Positions 1 through 9,310 are shown, counted from the stretch's first letter. The stretch: DNA of 64,000 nucleotides from Sphingomonas_D zeicaulis (GCF_050433225.1 NZ_JBNPXQ010000002.1:310001-374000), one strand, 5' to 3'. Translations and numbers: made by a program. Notes: generated by a model from the sequence alone, not told the origin.

Positions 1-1758
1 TTCGTCTCGCTGCTCGATCGCACGCCGCGCGCTTATATGTTTGTGCTGTCGGGCTATACCTGCTGCCTGATCGCCTTCCCCAGCGTCGGCATCCCCGACC
101 AGATCTTCACCGTCGCCAGCCTGCGCGTGCAGGAAATATTGATCGGCATCCTCTGCGGATCGCTGGTCCACGGGCTGGTCTTCCCCGGCTCGGTCGCCAA
201 CCTGCTGCTGGCGCGGGTCGCGGCGATCCTGCAGGATGCCGAGCGATGGTCGCGCGACGCGATCGCGACCGAGCCCGTCCCTGCCCTCGATGCGGAGCGC
301 CGCCGCCTCGCGCGCGACATCGCCGAACTGCACCAGCTTTCGGGCCATCTTCCGTTCGAAACCGCGCGCCTCTCGCCGCGCGTCCGCACCGTGCGCGCGC
401 TGCAGGATCAGCTCTCACTGCTGATGCCGCTGGGCGCGGCGGTGGAAGATCGCGTCGCGCAGCTGCAGCAATCCGGCAGCTTGTCGCCCGAGCTCGCCAC
501 GCTGCTCGATGACAGCCGCGCCTGGCTCGCCGCGCCCGACAGCGATCGCGCGCTGCGCCACGCCGGTGCCGAGGCGCTGCGCGCGCGCTGCGCCGCGCTG
601 GAGCCCGCCGCCAGCCTCGACCTCGATTGGGCGGGCATGTTGCGGCTGAGCCTGCTCGCGCGCCTGTCTGACCTGATCGCCGCTCACCGCGACTGCCGCG
701 ACCTTGACGATCAGCTCCGCACCCACAGCCGGGAACCTGTCAGTGCGCGGGTCGCTGCGTTGCTCGATGGCCGCCGCGCACGCGAACTGCACCGCGATGT
801 GGGTGGCGCGGCGCGCGGGGCGATGTCTGCCTTCCTCACCATCCTGATCGGCTGCTGCCTGTGGATCGGCAGCGGCTGGCACGATGGTGGCACCGCGGTG
901 ATGCTGGCGGGCGTCTTCCTCGCGCTGTTTTCCGCCAGTGACGATGCGTCGGTGCCGCTGCGCGGCTTCCTGATCGGCACTGCCCTGGCGACGATCATCG
1001 GCGCGATCTACGGCTTCGCCATCCTGCCGCGCGTCGACGGCTTCCCGCTGCTGATCGCGGTTCTGGCACCCACCTTGCTGGCGGGCGGCGCGCTGCTCGC
1101 CTCCCCGCGCTATGGCATCGTCGCTCTGTCGATGCTGCTCGGGCTGGGCAGCCCGGCGTTGCTGGGCGAACGCTATGTCAGCGATTTCACCGAATTCGCC
1201 AACGGCGCGCTCGCACAGCTCGTCGGCATCTGGTTCGCGATCGTGATGGCGCGACTGCTCCAGTCGGCCGGTGCCGAGGCGGCGGTGCGGCGCACGCTCC
1301 GTGCGGGATGGATCGATCTTGCCAATCGTTGCCTTGCTACCACCGCGCCGGACACGCGCGCGTGGATCAACCGCATGCTCGATCGCATGGGGCTGCTCGC
1401 ACCCCGCCTCGCGGCGCGGGGCGAGGCGGGCGGGGCGCTGCTCTACGCGGCGCTGCGCGATCTGCGCACCGGCATCGCCGTCAGCGAATTGCGACAGCTC
1501 CGCTTCGATCGGCCGCGCGCCGGCCCTGACGCGCTGACGCCGGTGCTGCAGGATGTCTCGGCCTATTACCGCACGCTCGATCCCGATGCGCCGCAACCCG
1601 CGCCCGCACGGCTGCTGGCCGATATCGACGCCGCCATCGCCACGCTCACCGAGGATGCCGATGCCGGCATCCGCCGCCGCGCGACATTGGGCCTCGTCAG
1701 CCTGCGCCGCGCGCTGTTTCCGGACATCTCCGTATATTCGAAAGGCATTCCGGCATGA
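1..1758 (+). CDS. FUSC family inner-membrane efflux protein (AaeB-like), 5' end outside window
   Basis: The reading frame is open from base 1, so the true start lies upstream; the first in-window ATG is at 37. The visible 585 residues show two clusters of hydrophobic helices (about residues 10-70 and 275-420) separated by a soluble helical stretch. This is the layout of the fusaric acid resistance/AaeB family of about 650-700 aa. Members export aromatic acids or similar toxic organic acids with a periplasmic adaptor. The stop overlaps the start of the DUF1656 gene by 4 bases, and the adaptor and outer-membrane factor follow, so this is the pump of a four-gene efflux operon. Substrate cannot be told from sequence. 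Confidence 0.85.
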   Translation, partial: FVSLLDRTPRAYMFVLSGYTCCLIAFPSVGIPDQIFTVASLRVQEILIGILCGSLVHGLVFPGSVANLLLARVAAILQDAERWSRDAIATEPVPALDAERRRLARDIAELHQLSGHLPFETARLSPRVRTVRALQDQLSLLMPLGAAVEDRVAQLQQSGSLSPELATLLDDSRAWLAAPDSDRALRHAGAEALRARCAALEPAASLDLDWAGMLRLSLLARLSDLIAAHRDCRDLDDQLRTHSREPVSARVAALLDGRRARELHRDVGGAARGAMSAFLTILIGCCLWIGSGWHDGGTAVMLAGVFLALFSASDDASVPLRGFLIGTALATIIGAIYGFAILPRVDGFPLLIAVLAPTLLAGGALLASPRYGIVALSMLLGLGSPALLGERYVSDFTEFANGALAQLVGIWFAIVMARLLQSAGAEAAVRRTLRAGWIDLANRCLATTAPDTRAWINRMLDRMGLLAPRLAARGEAGGALLYAALRDLRTGIAVSELRQLRFDRPRAGPDALTPVLQDVSAYYRTLDPDAPQPAPARLLADIDAAIATLTEDADAGIRRRATLGLVSLRRALFPDISVYSKGIPA

Positions 1759-1970
1759 CCGGTGAGATCGCGCTTGGCGGCGTCTTCCTGCCCACGCTCG
1801 TGCTGCTCAGCGGCGCGGCGCTGATCCTCACCGCGCTCGCCACCCGCCTCGTCGGGGCATTCGGGCTCTATCGCTTCGTCGCCTATCGCGCGCTGGTCGA
1901 TCTCTGCCTGTTCGTCCTCATCCTCGGCGCCTTGTCCGTCCTCATCCCTCTTACCGGCATAACCCTATGA
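1755..1970 (+). CDS. DUF1656 small membrane protein (AaeX-like)
   Basis: A 71-residue protein with two predicted membrane helices (about residues 10-32 and 44-66). It overlaps both neighbours by 4 bases (ATGA junctions), which signals translational coupling. DUF1656/AaeX proteins sit between the FUSC pump and the HlyD adaptor in aae-type operons in many Proteobacteria; their exact role in the complex is unknown. The family call rests on size, topology and position. Confidence 0.85.
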   Translation: MTGEIALGGVFLPTLVLLSGAALILTALATRLVGAFGLYRFVAYRALVDLCLFVLILGALSVLIPLTGITL

Positions 1971-2890
1971 AGCAGTATCTCGCCCCCATCGGCCGCAGCG
2001 CGGCCACGATCCTCATCGTCGCCGCAGCGCTCGCCGCCGCGATCTGGATGTGGAACCATTATGAGCGCAGCCCATGGACGCGCGACGGCCGTGTCCGCGC
2101 CGATGTGGTGCGCGTCACCCCCGATATCGGCGGGCTGGTGACCGAGGTGGCGGTGAAGGACAATCAGATGGTCCACGCAGGCGACCTGCTGTTCGTGATC
2201 GATCGCCCGCGTTATGCGCTGGCCGTCGCGCAGGCCGAGGCGCGCGTCGCCAGCGCCCGCGCCACCTTGGGGCAGGCGCAGCGCGAGGCACAGCGCGATA
2301 TGGCGCTGGGCGATCTCGTCGCCACCGAAAGCCATGAACAGAATGTCGCCCGCGTCGCCACCGCGCGCGCCGCACTGGCGGAGGCCATCACCGCGCTCGA
2401 CGGCGCCCGTCTCGATCTGCGCCGCACCCGCGTCACCGCCTCGGTCAACGGCTCGGTCACCAACCTCGATCTTCATCCGGGCGACTATGTCGGCGCCGGC
2501 AAGCAGGCCATGGCGCTGATCGACGGCGACAGTCTGCGCGTCGAGGGCTATTTCGAGGAGACCAAGCTCGCCAATATCCGCGTCGGCGCGCCGGTGACGG
2601 TGAAGCTGATGGGCGAACAGGCGCTGCTTTCCGGTCATGTCGAAAGCATCGCCTATGGCATCAACGATGCCAGCCGCAGCGATTCCGACAATCTGCTGCC
2701 CACCGTCGAGCCGACCTTTTCCTGGGTGCGGCTGGCGCAGCGCATCCCGGTGCGCGTCCGGCTGGACAAGGCGCCGGATGCCGTGCGGCTGATCGCCGGC
2801 CGCACCGCGACGGTGACGATCCAGCCACCCGCGGCCGCCAAGGCCCAGCCAGCCCAGCCTGCCAGGCCGGCCGGCACCGCGAGGGGCTGA
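1967..2890 (+). CDS. HlyD/AaeA-family periplasmic adaptor subunit
   Basis: A 307-aa membrane fusion protein. One N-terminal membrane anchor (about residues 10-28) is followed by a biotinyl-lipoyl-like half motif, a short alpha-hairpin (about 85-140), the second lipoyl half near TNLDLHPGDYV, and a beta-barrel domain (about 175-280). The C-terminus is Ala/Pro-rich (KAQPAQPARPAG). This family bridges inner-membrane pump and outer-membrane channel; here the partners are the FUSC protein upstream and the NodT protein 3 bases downstream. The start overlaps the DUF1656 stop by 4 bases. Confidence 0.88.
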   Translation: MKQYLAPIGRSAATILIVAAALAAAIWMWNHYERSPWTRDGRVRADVVRVTPDIGGLVTEVAVKDNQMVHAGDLLFVIDRPRYALAVAQAEARVASARATLGQAQREAQRDMALGDLVATESHEQNVARVATARAALAEAITALDGARLDLRRTRVTASVNGSVTNLDLHPGDYVGAGKQAMALIDGDSLRVEGYFEETKLANIRVGAPVTVKLMGEQALLSGHVESIAYGINDASRSDSDNLLPTVEPTFSWVRLAQRIPVRVRLDKAPDAVRLIAGRTATVTIQPPAAAKAQPAQPARPAGTARG

Positions 2891-2893
2891 TCC

Positions 2894-4291
2894 ATGCGCC
2901 GCGCATTGCCCGCATTGCTGCTCGCCGCCACGCTTGCCGCCTGCACCGCGGGGCCGGACTATCGCCCGCCGGTCAACGCCGTCTCGCAGCAGCCCGCCGC
3001 GACCGGCGCCTTCCACTCGGCCGACGATCCCGCCTTCGCCCAGGCGCCGCTGCCTGATCGCTGGTGGCGCCTCTATGACGATCCCGCGCTCGACGCGCTG
3101 ATCGCCGAAGCGCTCGCTGCCAATACTGACCTGCGCGTCGCCGACGCCAACCTCCGCCGCGCCGACGCGATCCTGCGCGAGACCGAGGCCGGCCGCCGCC
3201 TCGCCACCACCGTCAATGGCGGCACCACCTTGGCGCGGCCCTCCGGCACCGGTCAGGGGCTGCCCGGCACATTGGGTGACGATGCCTCGCTCTCATTGTC
3301 CTACCCGCTCGATCTTGCCGGCAAGATCCGGCGCGCGATCGAGGCGGGCACGGCCGATCGCGAAGCGGTGGAGGCGGCGCGCGATGCCGCCCGCGTCGCG
3401 GTGGTCGCGGCCACCGCGACCGCCTATGCCGATGTCTGCGCCGCCAATTTCGAGCTCGCGGTCAACCAGCGCGTCGTCGCCCTCCAGCGCGATACGCTGG
3501 CCGCGACGCAGCGGCTGCAGAAGGGCGGCCGCGGCACCGCGTTCGACGTATCGCGTGCCGCCGCCGCGCTCGACGGCAGCGAGGCGACCTTGCCCGCCTT
3601 CGCCACTCGCCGCCAGACCGCGCTCTATCGCCTCGCGACCTTGCTCGGCCGGCCGCCCGCGGATTATCCTGCCGCGGTCGCCGATTGCGCGCGCCTTCCC
3701 GATGTCGCCCGCCCGATCCCGGTGGGTGATGGCGCGGCGCTGATCCGCCGCCGGCCGGATATCCGCGCCGCCGAGCGCATGATCGCCGCGGACACCGCGC
3801 GCATTGGCGTCGCCACCGCCGATCTCTATCCGCAGGTCAGCCTCGGCGGCTCGATCGGGCTCGCCGGGCCGGTCTCGGGCACTGGCTCCGCCGCGTCGTT
3901 CGGGTTCAGCCTCGGGCCGCTGATCAACTGGTCCTTTCCCAACCGGCCGGTCGTCCGCGCGCGGATCGCGCAGGCCGGCGCGCAGGTCGACGCCGATATC
4001 GCCGCGTTCGACGGTACCGTGCTGCAGGCGCTGCGCGAAACCGAAAGCGCGCTCGAAACCTATCGGCAGGATCGCCAGATCGCCGCGCGGCTGGCCGAGG
4101 CGCGTGACAGCGCCGCGCTCTCGGCCACGCAGGCGGACCGGCTGTTCCGCTTCGGCCGCGGCGATTTCCTGTCGCTGCTTGATGCGCAGCGCAGCCTCGC
4201 CGCGGCGGAGGCGCAGAACGCCGCTGCCCGGTCGCGCCTCGTCGCCGACCAGATGGCACTCTTTACGGCGCTAGGCGGCGGCTGGCAGTAA
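2894..4291 (+). CDS. NodT-family outer-membrane efflux lipoprotein
   Basis: A 465-aa TolC-like outer-membrane factor. The N-terminus carries a lipoprotein signal with lipobox LAAC (Cys17), then the typical GPDYRPP start of the NodT family. Two outer-membrane-efflux repeats follow (about 60-245 and 265-460), including RRRPDIRAAE, a hallmark of the second repeat. It closes the efflux operon and should form the exit duct for the FUSC/HlyD pump. The Skp-like gene on the other strand converges with it. Confidence 0.9.
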   Translation: MRRALPALLLAATLAACTAGPDYRPPVNAVSQQPAATGAFHSADDPAFAQAPLPDRWWRLYDDPALDALIAEALAANTDLRVADANLRRADAILRETEAGRRLATTVNGGTTLARPSGTGQGLPGTLGDDASLSLSYPLDLAGKIRRAIEAGTADREAVEAARDAARVAVVAATATAYADVCAANFELAVNQRVVALQRDTLAATQRLQKGGRGTAFDVSRAAAALDGSEATLPAFATRRQTALYRLATLLGRPPADYPAAVADCARLPDVARPIPVGDGAALIRRRPDIRAAERMIAADTARIGVATADLYPQVSLGGSIGLAGPVSGTGSAASFGFSLGPLINWSFPNRPVVRARIAQAGAQVDADIAAFDGTVLQALRETESALETYRQDRQIAARLAEARDSAALSATQADRLFRFGRGDFLSLLDAQRSLAAAEAQNAAARSRLVADQMALFTALGGGWQ

Positions 4292-4351
4292 GGCTCCGCG
4301 CATCGAGCGGTCCGGCCGGTGCTGGTGCGCCCAAGGGGGTAGGGGGCAGCC

Positions 4352-4963
4352 CTATCGCTGCGGCGCCGCTGCAGCCGCCGGCAGCACCTCGCGGTTGAAG
4401 CTCACCGTGCTCACCTTGGCGTCCAGCCCCTGCACCACCGCGGCGGTCAGGTCGTTGGTGGTGTTGCCGCCCAGTACGGTGCCGCGGTTGATCAGCAGCC
4501 CGCAATTCTTCTGCTTGTAGACCTGCGCGATCACCGGCTGCGCGTCTGTGCTGATCCGCTGCAGCGCCTTGGCGCGCGTCGCCTGCAATTCGCGCGTGCG
4601 CTGCTGCGCGACCGCCTCGATCGGCTGCAGCTTGGTGGCCAGCGCCCGCTGGCGCGCGGCGCGATCCTCCGGCTTCAGCCCGGCGGCCGCTGCCTGGAAC
4701 GCCTTGATCTCGGCTTCGACCGGCCGGCGCTGGGTGTCGACCTCGGTCTGCGCCTGGGTCGCCAGCTCCTTCAGCCGCGCCTCGGTGGCGACGCCCACCT
4801 TGGAGGTCGCGATCATCGTGTCGATCGACAGCAGGCACAGTCCCGGAATCACCGGGCCGCCCAGCGAGGGCGCGGCCGGCTGGGCCTGCGCCTGCACCGC
4901 GGGTGCTGCGGCCAGTGTGACGAGAGCGGCAGTCGCCAGGCCGCGGCATCCGATGATGGACAT
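4352..4963 (-). CDS. OmpH/Skp-like periplasmic chaperone
   Basis: A 203-aa protein with a signal peptide ending near AVQAQAQ (about residue 26). A conserved ILSIDT-like beta strand (LCLLSIDTMIATSKVG) is followed by a long charged coiled-coil hairpin (about 60-145) and a C-terminal strand containing NCGLLINRG. This is the OmpH/Skp pattern: trimeric jellyfish-like chaperones that carry unfolded outer-membrane proteins across the periplasm. It is not next to bamA or lpxD, so it is probably a paralogue of the main Skp. Ala/Gln-rich tails flank the core. Confidence 0.75.
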   Translation of the reverse strand: MSIIGCRGLATAALVTLAAAPAVQAQAQPAAPSLGGPVIPGLCLLSIDTMIATSKVGVATEARLKELATQAQTEVDTQRRPVEAEIKAFQAAAAGLKPEDRAARQRALATKLQPIEAVAQQRTRELQATRAKALQRISTDAQPVIAQVYKQKNCGLLINRGTVLGGNTTNDLTAAVVQGLDAKVSTVSFNREVLPAAAAAPQR

Positions 4964-5041
4964 CGATCAATCTCCCTCGAAGAACAGGCGCCGGCTTCTA
5001 GAAGCATGTCGGCGCGCTGCACAGGCCGCGGCCCGGCGCGA

Positions 5042-5503
5042 TCACACCGGATAGGCTGTGCTGTACTTGGTCTGCGCCAGTGCGAAGTGGGAAGAGGTGC
5101 CGCCCACCGACGGATGCTCGCGCAAGGTCCGCATCAGGAAGCGTTCGAGGTCCGCCACATCTGCCGCCACGATGCGCAGCAGATAATCCCAGTCACCCGA
5201 CATCGAATAGCATTCGAGCACCTCGGCGCGATCCTGCACGAACGCCTCGAACAGCGAAACATCGTCGCGCGAGTGGGTACGCATGCGGATGTTGCAGAAC
5301 ACGTTGACGCCGCGGCCGACCTTTTCCGGGTCGACCAGCCGCACCGCGCCGCGCAGCACGCCCGCCGCCTCCAGCGCCTTGATCCGCCGCCAGCAGGATG
5401 CGGGGGAGGCGCCCACGCGCGTGGCGAGCTCGGCATGGCTGAGCGCGCCGTCGCGCTGGAGTTCGGTGAGGATGCGGCGGTCGACCTGATCGAACTGAAC
5501 CAT
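5042..5503 (-). CDS. Lrp/AsnC-family transcriptional regulator
   Basis: The N-terminal winged helix begins at FDQVDRRILTELQRDG and has the recognition segment GASPASCWRRIKALEAAGV. The C-terminal RAM (amino-acid binding) domain contains SGDWDYLLRIVAADVADLERF. The open frame extends to 5590, with ATGs at 5590, 5548, 5515 and 5503. The 5503 start is preferred because GGTGA lies just upstream and the protein (153 aa) then matches the usual Lrp length; longer forms would run into the phhA promoter. It is divergent from phhA, so it likely controls phenylalanine hydroxylase in response to an aromatic amino acid (inference). Confidence 0.85.
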   Translation of the reverse strand: MVQFDQVDRRILTELQRDGALSHAELATRVGASPASCWRRIKALEAAGVLRGAVRLVDPEKVGRGVNVFCNIRMRTHSRDDVSLFEAFVQDRAEVLECYSMSGDWDYLLRIVAADVADLERFLMRTLREHPSVGGTSSHFALAQTKYSTAYPV

Positions 5504-5607
5504 TTGTTTCACCATTATCGTGATTTCTGAAGGGTTGGCGTCATTCATGCGGCAGAGTCGCGAAATCTGAAATGAATTTTCGCGCGCCATCCCTTATATT
5601 GTTCCGC

Positions 5608-6471
5608 ATGGACGCTGCCACTTCCTCCCGGCCGCCCGAGGCCGCGACCGACTGGACCATTCCGCAGGATTGGGCGCGTTACACGCCCGATGAGCATGCG
5701 ATGTGGGACCGGCTGTTCGCCCGCCAGCAGGCAATGCTGCCCGGCCGCGTCGCGCCTGCCTTTCTCGATGGGCTCGATGTGCTGCGCATGTCGCGCCCCG
5801 GCATCCCCGATTTCGCCGAGCTGTCGGACCGGCTGATGCGCGCCACCGGCTGGCAGGTGGTCGCGGTGCCCGGGCTGGTGCCCGACGACGTCTTCTTCGA
5901 TCATCTCGCCAACCGCCGCTTCGTCGCCGGCCGCTTCATCCGCACGCCCGAGCAGATCGACTATCTGCAGGAACCGGACGTGTTTCATGACGTGTTCGGC
6001 CATGTCCCGCTGCTCGCGAACCCGGTGTTCGCCGATTATATGCAGGCCTATGGCCGCGGCGGGCAAATGGCGCTGGCGCGCGGCATGCTGCCGCAATTGT
6101 CGCGGCTCTACTGGTACACCGTCGAATTCGGGCTGATCCGCGACGGCGACGCGCTCAAGCTCTACGGTGCCGGCATCGTCTCCTCTTATGGCGAATCGGT
6201 ATTCGCGCTCGACGATCCCTCGCCGCACCGGATCGCGTTCGATCTGCAGCGGGTGATGCGCACCAAATATCGCATCGACGATTATCAGCAGAATTATTTC
6301 GTGATCAACAGCTTCGAAGATCTGTTGGCGCGCACCGCCGGCACCGATTTCGCGCCCGTCTATGACGCGCTGGAATCGCTGCCCGATATCGAGATCGACA
6401 CCATCCTGCCCGAGGACCGCGTCATCACGCGCGGCACCCAGGCCTATGCGCGGGGCCGCGCCGCGCGCTGA
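5608..6471 (+). CDS. phhA: Phenylalanine 4-monooxygenase (phenylalanine hydroxylase)
   Basis: A 287-aa bacterial monomeric aromatic amino acid hydroxylase. It converts L-Phe to L-Tyr with a pterin and O2. The two iron-binding histidines are visible in FHDVFGHVPLL and the iron-ligating Glu in YWYTVEFGLI; the C-terminal part of the catalytic fold (SSYGESVFAL) is intact. An upstream in-frame ATG exists at 5572, but 5608 gives the normal family N-terminus and leaves room for a divergent promoter with the Lrp-type regulator. No pterin dehydratase (phhB) is adjacent. A broken enoyl-CoA hydratase follows after 8 bases. Confidence 0.93.
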   Translation: MDAATSSRPPEAATDWTIPQDWARYTPDEHAMWDRLFARQQAMLPGRVAPAFLDGLDVLRMSRPGIPDFAELSDRLMRATGWQVVAVPGLVPDDVFFDHLANRRFVAGRFIRTPEQIDYLQEPDVFHDVFGHVPLLANPVFADYMQAYGRGGQMALARGMLPQLSRLYWYTVEFGLIRDGDALKLYGAGIVSSYGESVFALDDPSPHRIAFDLQRVMRTKYRIDDYQQNYFVINSFEDLLARTAGTDFAPVYDALESLPDIEIDTILPEDRVITRGTQAYARGRAAR

Positions 6472-6479
6472 TCGCCGGC

Positions 6480-7182
6480 TTGCGTCCTCGCGCCGCGCCC
6501 CGCAGGCTCTTGCGCGTGGATGGTCTGCTGCTTGAACCCTGGATGCTGCGCGCCGACTGGCGCGCCGGCGACCGGCCGTGCCTGCTGGTCGACCTTGCCG
6601 CATGGCCGCCGGACAAGCCGGTCGACCCGCGCCCGCCGGTGCCGCTGATCGGAATCGGCGCCGCGAGTGCAGGGGGCTCGATCTGCTGATCGACCGCCCC
6701 GCAGCCCGCAACGCGATCGATCGGGCTATGCGCGATGCGCTGTTCGAGGCGTTCCAGCTTGCCGCGCTCGACGAGAGCATCGATCGCATCCGCCTGCGCG
6801 CCGCTGGCCGCTGCTTCTCGATCGGTGCCGACCTCGCCGAATTCGGAATGGTGCCCGATGCCGCCACCGCGCACGCCATCCGCATGCGCAGCTTGCCCGC
6901 GCGCGCTGCTGCCGTCCGCCGCGATGCTCGACGTCCATGTGCAGGGCGGCTGCGTCGGTGCCGGGCTCGAACTCGCGGCGTTCGCGGGCCGGCTCAGCGC
7001 CGCGCCCGATCGATGCCTGGTTCCAACTCCCCGAACTGGCGATGGGCATCCTCCCCGGCGCCGGCGGCACCGTATCAGTGCCGCGCCGCATCGGCCGCAA
7101 GCGCGCCGCGCTGCTGATGCTTTCCGGCCGGCGGATCGATGCGCACCGCGCGCGCGACGGGGGGCTGGTCGACGCCATCATG
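6480..7182 (+). pseudogene. Enoyl-CoA hydratase/isomerase, frameshifted and truncated
   Basis: Crotonase-family homology is spread over three frames. An N-terminal piece reads LLLEPWMLRADW (from about 6515). A second frame gives LLIDRPAARNAIDRAM and GRCFSIGADLAEFGM (about 6682-6895). A third gives QGGCVGAGLELAAFAGRL (about 6935-7005). A fourth segment returns to another frame with FQLPELAMGILPGAGGT and RKRAALLMLSGRRIDA (about 7018-7180). The oxyanion-hole GG and GAGGT elements are recognisable, but at least three frame changes are needed and the C-terminal helices are missing. It cannot make a working enzyme as written. Confidence 0.8.
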
Positions 7183-7395
7183 GATGAGGATGCCGTTGAC
7201 GATCGTCGCGCGGACATCGGCGGCGGCAGGATCACCGGCCAGCGCCTCCCGGTCCTGCGCCAGCAGCACGAGGTCGCCGGCGCGCCCGTTTCTACGCGCC
7301 GGATGCAGCCCAGCGCCTGCGGGTCGGCAAGGAACAGGTCGAGCGCCGCGTCAAAATCCAGCGCCTCGTCCGCGCCCAGCACCGCGCCCGCCGCC
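7180..7395 (-). pseudogene. C-terminal fragment of an amidohydrolase (antisense remnant)
   Basis: Reading the minus strand, AVLGADEALDFDAALDLF leads into CIRRVETG. After a one-base frame change the text continues GDLVLLAQDREALAGD and VRATIVNGILIHD. That order (GDLVLL, then a strand ending in a short tail) is the standard C-terminus of the amidohydrolase superfamily. No N-terminal or metal-binding portion is present. It lies head-to-head between a truncated crotonase and an MFS tail, so it is a leftover from rearrangement, not a gene. Confidence 0.65.
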
Positions 7396-7707
7396 GTCTA
7401 TGATGCGATGCTGCGGATGCGGCGCGTACGCAAACGTAACGGCGGCTTCGGCTGGGCGGTGCTGCGCGACCTGGCGGACCGCGCCTTGTGGACCGAGCGC
7501 TTCGAATTCCCCACCTGGCAGGACTATCTCAGGAACCGATAACGCTTCACCGAGGCCGACCTGGCGCTCCATGGCGAAGTGAAAGCGCTTTGCGCGCCGG
7601 ACGACGGCATGCACATCCGTCACCGGCTGGAACGACCGTTCGGCTCGGTGCGCTGGCAGGCGGACACGACCGATCCAGGCACCGCGCCGATCAGCTTCAC
7701 GCCTTGA
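7396..7707 (+). pseudogene. C-terminal cytoplasmic tail of an MFS_3 (EntS-like) transporter remnant
   Basis: The frame reads VYDAMLRMRRVRKRNGG, WTERFEFPTWQDYLRNR, then an in-frame TAA (7540-7542), then RFTEADLALHGEVKAL and RLERPFGSVRWQADT up to TGA at 7705-7707. This is the soluble tail that follows the transmembrane part in the MFS_3/DUF894 (enterobactin-exporter-like) family. All transmembrane helices are absent. One base change would remove the internal stop, but the fragment is still only a tail. Neighbour fragments belong to unrelated families. Confidence 0.65.
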
Positions 7708-7719
7708 CCGGCGTCCGCC

Positions 7720-9216
7720 TCACTTCATCGTCGGAATGATGAAGCTCTGGTCGATCACCGATCCGCCGCTCGGCCAGCGCTGCGTCACCTTCTTCAGCCG
7801 CGTGTAGAAGCGGATGCCGTCCATCCCATATTGATCCATGTCGCCGAAGCCCGAACGCTTCCAGCCTCCGAAGCTGTGATAGGCGACCGGCACCGGGATC
7901 GGCACGTTGATGCCGACCATGCCGACCTCGACCGTGCTGGCGAAGCGCCGCGCGGCATCGCCGTTGCGGGTGAACAGCGCCACGCCATTGCCATATTGAT
8001 GCTTGGTCGCAAGATCGACCGCGTCCTCGAAAGTCTCGGCGCGCACGATCTGCAGCACCGGGCCGAAAATCTCGTCCTGATAGCTCTGCATCTCGGGAGT
8101 CACATGATCGAGCAGGGTCGGCGCGAGGAAGAAGCCTTCCTCATAGCCCTGCAGTGCGAAGCCGCGGCCGTCGATCACCAGTTCGGATCCCTCGTCGACC
8201 GCCATCTGGATATAATTCTCGATCCGCGCCTTGTGCTGTCCGGAAACGACCGGGCCATAATGCGCGTCGGCATCGGTCGAGATGCCGACCTTCAGCGTCT
8301 CGATGCCGTCGATCAGCTTGCCGCGGAGCGCCTCGGCGGTCTGGGCACCCACCGGCACGACCACCGGCAGTGCCATGCAGCGCTCGCCCGCGGAGCCATA
8401 GGCGGCGCCGAGGATGTCGGCGACGGTCTGGTCGAGATCGGCATCGGGCAGCACGATGCCGTGATTCTTGGCGCCGCCCATGCACTGCGCGCGCTTCCCC
8501 GCCGCGGCGGCGCGCTGATAGACATAGTTGGCGATGTCGGAGGAGCCGACGAAGCTCACCGCCTTGATGTCCGCATGGTCGCAGATCGCATCGACAATCA
8601 GCTTGTCGCCATGGACGACGTTGAGCACGCCCTTGGGCAGCCCCGCCTCGATCGCCAGTTCGGCCAGCCGCACCGGCACCGAAGGATCGCGCTCGGAGGG
8701 TTTCAGGATGAAGGCGTTGCCGCACGCGATCGCGACGGACGACATCCACAGCGGGATCATCGCCGGGAAGTTGAACGGGGTGATGCCGGCGACGACGCCA
8801 AGCGGCTGGCGCATCGAATAGACGTCGATGCCAGGGCCTGCGCCCTCGGTATATTCGCCTTTCATCAGATGCGGCACGCCGCAGGCGAACTCGACGACCT
8901 CAAGCCCGCGCTGGATATCGCCCTTCGCGTCGGACACCACCTTGCCATGTTCGGACGCGAGCAGTTCCGCCAGCGCGTCCATATTGTCCTCGATCAGCGC
9001 CTTGTACGCGAACATGACGCGCGCGCGGCGCTGCGGGTTGGTCGCGGCCCACTCGACCTGCGCCACCTTCGCGCTGGCGACCGCGCGCTCGAGCATCGCG
9101 ACCTCGCCCAGTTCGACCTGTGCCTGCACCTGCCCGATCGTCGGCGCATAGACGTCACCCAGACGTCCCGGCTCGGAAACGATCGCGCCGTCGATGAAGT
9201 GGCTGATCATGCGCAT
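7720..9216 (-). CDS. mmsA: CoA-acylating methylmalonate-semialdehyde dehydrogenase
   Basis: A 498-aa aldehyde dehydrogenase superfamily protein. The N-terminus MISHFIDG, the FNFPAMIPLWM segment, the catalytic Cys in GSAGERCMALPV and the motif GPVLQIVRAETFEDA match MmsA. This enzyme oxidises methylmalonate semialdehyde to propionyl-CoA in valine and myo-inositol breakdown. The start at 9216 has AGGAGAG upstream. It is divergent from a LysR gene that begins 94 bases away, so that regulator may control it. No other valine-pathway gene is adjacent. Confidence 0.92.
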   Translation of the reverse strand: MRMISHFIDGAIVSEPGRLGDVYAPTIGQVQAQVELGEVAMLERAVASAKVAQVEWAATNPQRRARVMFAYKALIEDNMDALAELLASEHGKVVSDAKGDIQRGLEVVEFACGVPHLMKGEYTEGAGPGIDVYSMRQPLGVVAGITPFNFPAMIPLWMSSVAIACGNAFILKPSERDPSVPVRLAELAIEAGLPKGVLNVVHGDKLIVDAICDHADIKAVSFVGSSDIANYVYQRAAAAGKRAQCMGGAKNHGIVLPDADLDQTVADILGAAYGSAGERCMALPVVVPVGAQTAEALRGKLIDGIETLKVGISTDADAHYGPVVSGQHKARIENYIQMAVDEGSELVIDGRGFALQGYEEGFFLAPTLLDHVTPEMQSYQDEIFGPVLQIVRAETFEDAVDLATKHQYGNGVALFTRNGDAARRFASTVEVGMVGINVPIPVPVAYHSFGGWKRSGFGDMDQYGMDGIRFYTRLKKVTQRWPSGGSVIDQSFIIPTMK

Positions 9217-9258
9217 CGCTGCTCTCCTGCTGCTGCTTGTCGTGCCTCCGGCATTAGT

Positions 9259-9288
9259 TCATGCAAATCGCCACAGGAACCAGCATGA
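9259..9288. promoter_or_regulatory. Dyad TCATGC-N18-GCATGA between mmsA and the LysR gene
   Basis: Perfect 6-bp inverted half sites separated by 18 bases lie in the 94-bp divergent intergenic region. LysR-type regulators usually bind such intergenic regions, often at T-N11-A dyads; this spacing is wider, so it may be two half sites. Functional assignment is inference from position. Confidence 0.3.
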
Positions 9289-9310
9289 TTGGCCGTATGG
9301 GTGTGCGAAA

